Part shown: one piece after another, positions 51,340 through 60,700 of the stretch
How positions within the stretch are numbered: position 1 is the stretch's first letter
How the letters are laid out: each line of letters starts with the position of its first letter
Source of the DNA: Streptomyces rubiginosohelvolus
GTDB taxonomy: Bacteria > Actinomycetota > Actinomycetes > Streptomycetales > Streptomycetaceae
Direction: 5' to 3'
Assembly: GCF_014649875.1 (NCBI RefSeq)
Contig: NZ_BMTW01000006.1
Coordinates: forward strand, 186,001 to 250,000
Length of the DNA stretch: 64,000 nt
Notes under the pieces: model-generated
What the model saw: the letters and a program-made list of their open reading frames with translations, nothing else
The model's database searches: none
What the model was told of the DNA's origin: nothing
Position numbers and translations under genes: made by a program

Positions 51340-52728
51340 TCAGGTGAGGAATGTCTTGAGTTCGTGGACGAGCTTGTTGATGTGCCCGGAGACCACGGGT
51401 GTGCCCAGGGCCTTGAACCGCTCCCGGAACCACGGGTTGACCTCCTGCCGCCCGGAGCTGGTCACCGAGCCGACGGGGATGAACTTCACCCCGGAGCGGT
51501 GAACGGCCTCGATGCCTTCGAACAGCGGCTGGGAGCGGTCGAACTCGTAGAAGTCCGAGATCCACACCATGACGGTGTTCTTCGGCTCGGCCATCTTCGG
51601 GCGCGCCATCGCCATCGCGACGGGGCCGTCGTTCCCTCCGCCGAGATTGGTGCGCAACAACACGTCGAAGGGGTCGTGCACCCACGGCGTCAGATCGATC
51701 GAGCGGGTGTCGTAGGCGATGAGATGGACGTCCACCTTCGGCAGCCCGGCGAAGATCGAGGCGAGAATGGTGCAGTTCACCATCGAGTCGACCATCGAAC
51801 CGGACTGGTCCACCACGACGATCAACCGCTGCGGTGTCGTCCTGCGCACCGTGTGCCGGTAGTAGAGGCGGTCCACATACAGCCGCTCCTCCTCCGGACT
51901 CCAGTTGGTCAGGTTCTTCCAGATCGTGCGGTCCAGGTCCAGATTGCGGAAGACACGCTTGGGCGGCACCGAACGGTCCAGCTCGCCGACGGTGGCCTTC
52001 TCCACCTGCGTACGCAGCACCTCGGCGACCTCGTCGACGTAACGCCGGATGAGGGACTTCGCGTTGGCCAGGGCCACACCCGACAGGTTGTTCTTGTCCC
52101 GCAGCAACTGCTCGATCAGCGACATACTGGGCGTCAGCCGCGCGGCCAGCGCCGGATCGGCCAGCACCTCCCGCAACCGCATCCGCCCCACGAGCTCCGC
52201 CTCGATCGCCGCCAGCTCCGGCCCGAGACCGCCGCCGTCCAGGCCCGCGCCCGACGCCCGCCCGCCGCGAAGCCCGCCCGGCGGACAGCCCAGCGCACGC
52301 TCCAGCCACCCGGCATCGGACTGCCAGCGCGCCAACTGCTCGGCGCTCACCGCGCTCGAACCGGTCGCGAAGACATTCAGCAGCACCTTCGACACCAGCG
52401 CGGCACGCCGTACTTCCGCAGCCCAGTCACGGGAGCCGTCCGCAGCGTCCTCCGGCACCATCAGCCCGTCGAACTCGGCGGCCAGCTCCGGATGGCGCTG
52501 CACGACCGAGTCGAGCGACGTCCCGGGATCCAGCAGCGCGGACGGCAGGCCGATGTCCTCGACCACCCCCAGGCTCGCCGACTCCAGGGCGGGCTGCTCC
52601 TCACCGTCGAGGAGACGGGCCAGGAGCCGCCAGTACAGCACCTGACGGCGGTTCTCGTACGGGTCGGGGCCAGAAGGGGACAGGTCGGCGACGGGGCCGG
52701 GCGACTGCCCGGTGAGGTCCTCGGTCAT
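51340..52728 (-). CDS. vWA domain protein
   Basis: A 462-residue protein with helical N-terminal half and a C-terminal von Willebrand A domain (from about 280). The MIDAS is intact: LIVVVDQSGSMVDSMV supplies DxSxS, with further metal-site residues in VMVWISDFYEF. A preceding segment IWKNLTNWSPEEERLYVDRL is typical of the vWA partners of MoxR. The start at 52728 overlaps the stop of the upstream gene by four bases. Confidence 0.92.
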   Translation of the reverse strand: MTEDLTGQSPGPVADLSPSGPDPYENRRQVLYWRLLARLLDGEEQPALESASLGVVEDIGLPSALLDPGTSLDSVVQRHPELAAEFDGLMVPEDAADGSRDWAAEVRRAALVSKVLLNVFATGSSAVSAEQLARWQSDAGWLERALGCPPGGLRGGRASGAGLDGGGLGPELAAIEAELVGRMRLREVLADPALAARLTPSMSLIEQLLRDKNNLSGVALANAKSLIRRYVDEVAEVLRTQVEKATVGELDRSVPPKRVFRNLDLDRTIWKNLTNWSPEEERLYVDRLYYRHTVRRTTPQRLIVVVDQSGSMVDSMVNCTILASIFAGLPKVDVHLIAYDTRSIDLTPWVHDPFDVLLRTNLGGGNDGPVAMAMARPKMAEPKNTVMVWISDFYEFDRSQPLFEGIEAVHRSGVKFIPVGSVTSSGRQEVNPWFRERFKALGTPVVSGHINKLVHELKTFLT

Positions 52729-54146
52729 TTCCGCAACAGCCTTCCCGCGCGCTCGCGCAGCACGGCGACGGCATCGGTGGCGGCCTTCTCCGCCCGGACA
52801 CCGGCCTTGTCGGTGGTGCCGCCCGCCCACGCCCCGGCGTGCACGGCGACGGTCTTCTTCCGCACGGTCGTCTCGACCGCGAGCGGCTGGAGGATGAACG
52901 CCCCGGCATCCCAGCGCAGCAGCCCGAGGCAGGCGTGGGAGGCGGCGACCGCCTCGGGCGTCAGCGGACCGGCGGCAGGTATCCGGTCGGTGTCCACGGC
53001 CAGGAGCTGCCCGGCGAGATCGAACGCGAGCCGCCCCTCCTCGCTGCGTGCGGCATACCCCTCCAGCAGCACCGGCACGGCGATCCGCACGGGATGCCGG
53101 TCCAGCGGAGCGACACGGGCGGCCGTCGCGGCGGACAGCCTCACCCGCGCCGTGGCGAAGGGATCGGCCGGCTCACCCGCACGGGCCCGCTCGTCGTCCC
53201 AGAGCAGATCCCCTTCGGCGGTCACCGGCATGGCGTCCAGCTCCATCGAGCGGCCCTCGCTCACGGCACCGAGCAACGACATCCGGGGACGCAGCAACTG
53301 CCACAGTCCCGCCCCGACGACCGTGTCGGGCTTCGGCGCCGACACCCCGGCACGCACCAGACGGGGCGCACCCCCGTCCGCCGGCTCGAACACGGCATGG
53401 ACCTGGGCCTGAACGGCTGTCGCATGCTCCTGCACATCAACCCCGAGCGGCAGCAGCCGACCCGTCACCGAGCCGTCGGACCGCTCCCCGGTGGAGCCCG
53501 GCACCGTCAACAGCAGGGCGCGCGACCACAGATCGGCCCAGCGGCGCACCGGAACGCGCTCCAGGGTCACGCCCGGGCAGGAGGCGGCGAGCTCGGCGGC
53601 GAACCCGTCGAGCAGCGTCGCCCGGCGGCGCAGCTCCGGGTCGGTCAGCATCGCGGAGACCACCGGGGCGGCCCCGGCGACGAGCTCGTGATCGATGCCC
53701 CGCCAGCCGCTGCGCGCGAGGTCGCACAGCCAACTGCGGGCCGCCGCGAGGAGGTTCGTCCCGTGTTCCGGCCCGGCGACGGCCGGAGACGACTTCTCCC
53801 CGGCTACGGCCGGAGAGGGCTCCTCCTCAGGAGCGGGCCTGCCGACAGCCTCGTCGATGCGCAGCGCCAACGCGTCGTGCACGGAACCGAGCAGCGCACC
53901 GCGCGCGGCGGCGAGCGCCACGAAGTGGTCCTCCCCGGCGGCCCCGGCCGCCGCCCGCTCGGCCGCCTCCGCGACCCGTGCGGCCAACGGCGTCCCGGCG
54001 ACGGCCTCGGCGAGCCCGGCGACCGCGGCCGCCTGCGCGGGCCCCGGCCGCAGCAGACCGGCCACCAGCGCCCCGTCGAACGCGTCCACGGCGGCGAGCG
54101 CCTCGTCGAGCCCCTCGACCGGATCGGCCAGCAGATCCCCGCGCAT
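52725..54146 (-). CDS. Uncharacterised protein of the MoxR-vWA operon (473 aa)
   Basis: Starts MRGDLLADPVEGLDEALAAV. The first about 125 residues are Ala-rich helices, then a variable linker with repeats of SPAVAGE, and a larger part (about 130-473) with strands and helices such as LARSGWRGIDHELVAGAAPV, PVRIAVPVLLEGYAARSEEG and the basic end TDAVAVLRERAGRLLRK. No catalytic motif recognised. It overlaps SWIM (1 base) and vWA (4 bases), so it must be an integral component of the system. Function unknown. Confidence 0.8.
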   Translation of the reverse strand: MRGDLLADPVEGLDEALAAVDAFDGALVAGLLRPGPAQAAAVAGLAEAVAGTPLAARVAEAAERAAAGAAGEDHFVALAAARGALLGSVHDALALRIDEAVGRPAPEEEPSPAVAGEKSSPAVAGPEHGTNLLAAARSWLCDLARSGWRGIDHELVAGAAPVVSAMLTDPELRRRATLLDGFAAELAASCPGVTLERVPVRRWADLWSRALLLTVPGSTGERSDGSVTGRLLPLGVDVQEHATAVQAQVHAVFEPADGGAPRLVRAGVSAPKPDTVVGAGLWQLLRPRMSLLGAVSEGRSMELDAMPVTAEGDLLWDDERARAGEPADPFATARVRLSAATAARVAPLDRHPVRIAVPVLLEGYAARSEEGRLAFDLAGQLLAVDTDRIPAAGPLTPEAVAASHACLGLLRWDAGAFILQPLAVETTVRKKTVAVHAGAWAGGTTDKAGVRAEKAATDAVAVLRERAGRLLRK

Positions 54147-54664
54147 CAGGCCACCGCCCGCGTCGGCGGGAACCACTGCATCTCGGGCAGCGGCGAAGTG
54201 ACCGGTGCCAGTTCGAGATAGGCGAGGTGCCGCAGGAACCGGCTGAACACCTGGGCGGCCGCCGAGGAGTCGTCCTTCACCGGCCGCGTCGCGGTCATGG
54301 CGGCGGTGAGGGACTGCGCGTCCGGCTCCCCGTCCGGGGGCTCCACCGCGAGATAGCGGGCGACGCGCTCGGCGCCGTACTGCAGCACCGCCTCGGCGAC
54401 GAGCGCCTGGATGTGCTTGCAGAACATGCCGCGCGCACCGCCGCAGGGCCGGTTGTTGTTGGTGCTGCACGCGAACGCGTACGTCCGCGCCGCCACCGAC
54501 GACACATAGACCCGCCCGATGTCCGACCCGCTGGAGACGACCCCCTGCAACCGCCCGTCGGCCAGTTCGACGAACGGCACCTTGGCCAGCTTCCGCGGGC
54601 GCGCGGGCGCCATCACCCGCGCGGTACTCGACTGCTCCCAGACCGACAACGCGCCAACTCCCAT
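54146..54664 (-). CDS. SWIM zinc-finger protein
   Basis: A 172-residue protein, first in the MoxR-vWA operon. A SWIM-type zinc site is visible as CSTNNNRPCGGARGMFCKHI: Cys-x7-Cys-x7-Cys-x-His, instead of the common CxCx(n)CxH. The flanks (GVVSSGSDIGRVYVSSVAAR before, ALVAEAVLQYGAERVARYLA after) are the usual SWIM surroundings; the C-terminal helix is FSRFLRHLAYLELAPV. SWIM fingers bind DNA or proteins. Start placement is uncertain: the ribosome site is weak. It lies 48 bases after the PKS-NRPS stop. Confidence 0.85.
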   Translation of the reverse strand: MGVGALSVWEQSSTARVMAPARPRKLAKVPFVELADGRLQGVVSSGSDIGRVYVSSVAARTYAFACSTNNNRPCGGARGMFCKHIQALVAEAVLQYGAERVARYLAVEPPDGEPDAQSLTAAMTATRPVKDDSSAAAQVFSRFLRHLAYLELAPVTSPLPEMQWFPPTRAVA

Positions 54665-54712
54665 GCATGCGAAAGGGGACGTCCACGCCCTCTCGGCGGG
54701 ACATCAACGAAC

Positions 54713-57700
54713 TTAATCCCGACCACTGACAACGCCTTCGATCATCCCCGGGCCGATGGTGCGGGTGAGGAGGTGCAGGGGCGCGGCCCGGATGCCCGCC
54801 GCCTCGGCCGCCTCCCAGTAGGCGAGCCCGGTGGCCGCGCCGACCGGACCGTGGACGAGCGGCACCGCGGCACCCGAGGCGTGGAGCAAGGACTCCAGCC
54901 GGCAGGAAGCGATCGCGTCCGCCACCATCGGCTGCGCCAGGTAGCCGGCCACCGCGGCGGCCGGCAGCCCCTCGGCCACCTGACGCTCGGCGGCCCCGGC
55001 GCTCAGCAGCCCGCCCCCGACGACCAGGACGTCCTTCGCCCGTTCCATCCGCCCGAAGGCGCGCGACGTGTCGAAGCAGTGCGGGAACGAGTCGTCGACC
55101 ACCGTCGTACCCGGGGCGAGAGCATCGATGTCCAGAAGTGTGCCGCCCCCGCTGACCGCCGCGACGATCAGACGGGCCCCGTACACGGCGTCGGGCAGCC
55201 CCTGATCCGACTCGACCACCTCCACGACCTCGGCGAGGCCTCGTTCCAGAAGACTGTCCGCCAGCTCCTTGAGACGCGGCCCGCTGCCCGGTACGTCACA
55301 GAGCAGCAGCCGGGCGGGCGGTTCCTCGGCCAGGGTGAGCAGCAGTTCCAGCGAGGAGGAGCCGATCGAGCCGAGCCCAACGAACGCGACGGTGAGGGAG
55401 CCCAGTTCCTGCTCCGTCGCGTCGAGAGCGGCGTGCACGGTCCTGACGACGGACACGACGGTCGCCGCGTGACCGGTGGTGACGGCAGGGACGGAGTCCG
55501 TCGTCCCGACGGCCCGCAGGACGTCGAAGCCGTAACCGGTGAGAGACGGGATCATTCCGGCCAGGGACACGGCCCGCGCCCCCAGGGCCGAGGCGAGCTC
55601 CACCCCGCGCGTGGTGTGCCCGAGCAGGGCGTCTCCGGGGGCGAGTTCGTCCGCGAACAGCGGGACGCACACGAAGCCCGAACGGCCCAGCGGCGTACGC
55701 AGAGTCTCCAGGAGCCGCGGCCGCCCGTCGGGGAACAGCAGGCTCCGCAACTCCTCGCGCGGCAACGCCGCCTCCGGCAGACCGGCCAGCCGGGCGAGGT
55801 CGGCCGGGGACGGCAGATAGCCGACGAGCGCGGCGTCCACCGGCTCGTCCCGGCCGGTGAGGTCCGGCTCGCCGAGCCGGCTGGGACGACCTGCTCCGTC
55901 GAGTCGCCCGGGGCCGGTCCTGGGCACGGTGGAGGCCGCCGCGTGCGCCAGACCGTCGCGTACCGCGTCCGCGAAAGCAGCCAGCGCCTCCGGGGTGAAC
56001 GCCGTGGCGACCGCGCGGACGGTGACCCGCAGCCGCCCGCCCTCCGGACCGGCGGAAAGGAACACATCCGTACCGGCCGGAGGCGGCGTGTACACGCTGT
56101 CGCCGTCCTCCCGGCTGACCGTCAGGCCCGCTCCGCTCTCCGGGCCCAGGGCGGAGAAGTCCAGATAGGTGAAGAAGAACTGCGAGGCCAGGGGCAGCCC
56201 GTTGGGAAGCGCAGGCACGGCCCCCTCGTACGTCCGTGCCTCGGCGGCCTCCGCGGCGAGGCGCCGCAGATCGTCCTCGAACCCCGCACCGTCCCTCCGC
56301 CCCGACGCCGGACCCGCGGGCCGGAGCGGAACAGCCGTGGCGAAGGGGCCGAACACCCGGTGCACGTCGGGCAGGGCGTGGTCCCGGCCGCTCACGGCGA
56401 GACCGAGCACCAGATCCGCCCGGCCGGTGGTGGCCGCGAGCGCCCGGTAGTAGGCGGTGAGAACGGGTGCGTAGAGGGTGGTTCCGCCGCGCGCGGCGAG
56501 CCCGCGCAACGCCTCCACCTGGTCGGCGTCGACCGTGAACCCGTAGGTGTGGAAGAGCGGGTTCGTCGCGTTGTCCGACCGATCGCTGGTGTCCGTACCG
56601 GCGGAGAGCACGGGTGGCCGGTAGGGGGCGCTGAGCCGGGCCCACCGGCCGTCGTGGGACGGGGCCGCCGCGGGTGCGGCAGGCGCGGCTGAACGTTCCG
56701 CGAGGCGGACGGCGTGGTCGCGGAAGGTGCTGCGCAAGGGCGCCTGAGCCGGTACGTCACCCCGGGACAGGGTGTCGTACACGGTGATCAGCTCGCGTAC
56801 CAGGAGCGCGGCGCTGTAGCCGTCACCGATGATGTGGTGGGCGTGCGCCACCAGGACGTGCTCGTGGGGAGCGACGGTGAGCACCCGCAGGCGCAGCAGG
56901 GGCCAGGCCCAAGGCTCGAAACGGCGCGCGCGCTCGGCGGCGACGCGCTCCTCCACCCGGTCCGGGTCGGTGAGGGTCTCGAAGTCGACCGGCAGGCGCA
57001 GCGAGGACGGCAGCTCCTGCTGGACGGCCGGGCGCGCCCCGGCGGGGAAGACCGTGCGCAGCATCGGGTGGCGCCCGACGAGCGTGTCCACCGCGCTCTG
57101 GAAGCGGGCGGTGTCGAGGCGGCCGTAAAGGCGGAACCGAGAGAGCCAGGACGAGGTCGTGCCCGGTGCGATGGCTTCGGCCAGCAGGAAACCCCGTTGG
57201 GTGGGGGTGAGAGGGAAGGGCGTGGGGGCCCCGGCGTCGGAGGCGGCACCGGCGGCGGTATCAACTGCGTTGTCGGAGGCCTCGGCTGCCGCCGCGTCCA
57301 CGGCGGAGGCGAGGGCCGCGAGTGTGCGGTTGCGGTAGATGACGGTAGGCCGGGGGAGCGGCCCGCCCTGCTTCTCCAGTCGGGCGAACACCTCCAATAC
57401 GAACAGGGAGTCACCGCCCAGGACGAAGAAGTCGTCCTCGCGGCACACGTCGTCGGCCTGGAGCAGCGCGGACCAGATGGCGGCGAGCCGGATCTCGGTC
57501 GGCGTGCGCGGCGCGGTACGGGTCGCTGCCGTACGGGACGGTGAAGGCGGTGGCGCTACTCCGAGGGCCGGCAGCGCACGGCGGTCGATCTTGCCCGTGC
57601 CGGTGAGCGGCATCGTGTCGACACGGGTGATCCGGGACGGAATCATGTACGCGGGCAGCGACTCCGCAAGGTGACGCCGCAGGGCAACGGCATCCACTCC

Positions 57701-60700
57701 GGACGAACCGGAAGCTCCGGACGAACCGGGCCCAGGAGTCACGAAGGCGGAAAGGCGTCCGTCCTCGGCGAGAACGACGGCGTGGGTGACATCGGGATGC
57801 GTCTGGAGCACCGCTTCGATCTCGCCCGGCTCGACCCGGTTGCCGCGGATCTTCACCTGGTCGTCCAGCCGCCCGAGGAACTCCAGGGTGCCGTCCTTCG
57901 AACACCGCACCCGGTCGCCGCTGCGGTACCAGCGCCGCCCGCGCCGAACGGTGAACGCGGCCTCGGTCAGGGCCGGTTCGCCGAGGTACCCCGGGGTCAG
58001 GCCGATTCCGGCGATGAGGAGTTCGCCCGCCTCACCGGAGCGGAGCGCCTCCCCGTCGGGTCCGACGACCTCCACCTCCGTGCCCGACACCGGGCGGCCG
58101 ATGGGCAGTCGCCGCACCTGGTCGTCGGGCCGGTCGCTGATGATGTGGCAGCTCGTGTTGATGGTGGCCTCGGTGGGGCCGTACAGGTTGGCGATGCGCT
58201 GACCGTCGCCGAAGAGGTCGAACCAGCGGCGTACGTGCGCGGGTGACAGGGCTTCGCCGCCGACATGGACCCACCGGAGCGCGGACAGGTCCGGCAGCGG
58301 TGCGCCGGTGCGTACCCGTGCCTCGGAGGCGCTGAGGAGCTGTTCCCAGAGCGTGGGGACGGAGCTCCAGACGGTGATCCGGCGGCGTTCGACGTGGGTC
58401 AGCAGCCGGTCGGGATCGCGCAACAGGTCCCAGCCGACCGTGACCACGGTGGCGCCGACGAGCAGCGGGGCGAGGAGCTGGCGGACGGAGGCGTCGAAGC
58501 AGGGCGACGCGGTCTGGGCGAGCCGGTCGTGCTCGTCGTAGCCGAAGGTGTCGATGGCCCAGTCGAGGTAGTTCTCCATGGACCGGTGGGTGATGGGCAC
58601 GGCCTTGGGCCGGCCGGTGGACCCGGAGGTGAAGATGACGTACGCGATGCCGTCTGCGTCGACCAGGGTGCCGGGCGCGGGCGCCCCCTCCGCGTGCCGC
58701 ACGAAGTCCCGTGAGAGCGGCGACGGCGGTACGTCGACGGGCACCAGGGTCACGTCGCCGAGCGCTTCCCCCACCGCGCGGGTCGGTGCGTGACAGAGCA
58801 CCGCACGAGCCCCGGAGCGCGTCAGCTGGTCGACCAGGCGCGCGGTCGGGTGCCCCGCGTCCAGCGGAACCCAGCCCGCCCCGGCGCGCAGGGCCGCGAC
58901 GACGGCGACGACGGTGTCCGCGCCGGGTTCGGTGAGGAGCCCGACGAGGCTGCCCGGGGTGACGCCGTGGGCGCGGAGAGAGGCCGCGAGAGCCTCCGAG
59001 GCACGGTCGAGATCGCCGTACGTCAGGGTGGCGGCGCCGGTGTCGACGGCGACCGCGTCCGGGGTGGCCCGGAACCGCTCGACCAGTCGGCGTACGAGCG
59101 TGGCGGACCCGGAGGCCGGGAGGGGCGCGGCGGCGGCCGCCGTTGCGGCCAACTCGTCGTGGAATTCACGGTCCAGCCGAGCTACCGTCTCCGGGGCGAA
59201 GAGCCGGACGGGGAAGTTCCACGAGAAGCGCAGGACGGTCTCGTCCTGCCAGCACAGCAGGCTCAGCCGGGTCGCGGCGGTGGCGGTGCCGGCGGCGGTC
59301 GGCCGCACGCTCACCGGACACCGCTCGTCGAGGGCGGCGGGGAAGCGCGAGAAGCTGAAGCCGGCCGGGCTGACCGTCCGGGGGCCGGACCCGGCGGGGT
59401 CCGTCGGCAGCAGCCGTGCCAGGTCCAGGCCGCTGAGACCGGCGTGCTGCTCGCTCTCCAGCCAGATCGCCGCCAGCCGTTCGGCCAGGGCTCCGACGGG
59501 CTCGTCCGGGTCCGTGGAAGTCAGCAGGGGGAGCGTGTCGGCGAGCGGTCCCACAAGCCGGTCCAGGCCCGCCAGCCGGTCGTCCCGGCGGGCGCGGGCG
59601 ACGTTCACCGCGATCTTCCGCTGCCCGCTCCACCGTGCCAGACAGCGCACGTGCACGGCGAGCAGCAGATGGAACAGGCTCACCCCCTGATCGGCTGCTC
59701 GCTTCTCCAACGCGGCGGTCAGCGCCGGGTCGAGACTGCTCTGATGCGTGGTCAGGGGGGCCGAGGGAAGGGCGCGCGGATCACCGTCGTACGGCAGGCG
59801 CAGCGGCTCGCCCCGGGAGGCCAGCCGGCCCGTCCAGTACCGCCGGTCGGCGGCGAGGTCGCGTGCGCCGTCCGCGGAGGACCGCTGTTCGGCGGCAGCG
59901 GCCGCGTACCGCGCGAAGTCGGTGCCGAGCGCGGGCAGTGTCGGTGCGTCGCCGTGGGCGAAGGCGGTGTAGAGCGACCAGAGTTCCCCGGCCAGGACGT
60001 TGAGGCTGTATCCGTCACCGGCCGCGTGGTGGATCACCAGCACCAGATGGGACAGCTCCGGGCTCTCCCGCGCGAGGACCGCCCGCAGGGGAGACTCGGC
60101 GGAGAGATCGAACGGCCGGTTGCACAGGGCCGTTTCGAGCTCTTCGATACGACCGGGCAGCTCGCGGACCTCGTACCAGGTGGACAGGGCGGAGGGCGGC
60201 GCGACGTGCTGCGCCGGTGCAGCGGAACCGATCCCGTCCTCAGTGCTGTTGGTGCCGGCGGTGTTCTCGATGCGGATCCGCAGCATGGTGTGCCGGTCGG
60301 CGAGCGCGGAGAGCGCCCGGCCCAGGAGCCGGGTGTCCAGGGGCCCCCGGACGGTCTGGCGGACGAAACCGTGGGCCGGGACGTCCGGGTGGAGCCGGCT
60401 GCTGGTGTGCAGGGCCAGTTGGACGGGGGTGAGCGGGAAGGGGGACCCGTCCGGGACGGGGTCCGGCGTTCGCGCGAGGGCGGGGGAGACGACGCTGGCG
60501 GGTGTGCTGTCGAGGTGCGCGGCCAGTTCGGCGACGGTCCGGTACTCGAAGAAGAGAGTGGCGGGCAGGGTCGTGCCCAGCTCCCGTTCGAGCTGCCTGA
60601 CGAGGTCGACGGCGGCGAGCGAGTCGAGGCCGAGAGCGAGGAACGGTTCGTCGTCCGGAACCTCGGTGGCGGGCAGTCGCAGCGCGGAGGCGAGCAGGCG

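Noticed and set aside
53048..56692. Very long plus-strand open frame (over 1200 codons) opposite the PKS-NRPS end
   Set aside because: High-GC shadow: Arg/Pro/Ala-rich, no motifs, and it runs antisense across three clearly coding genes. The similar long frames at 2559-5792, 47119-50478 and 58790-61570 are rejected for the same reason.
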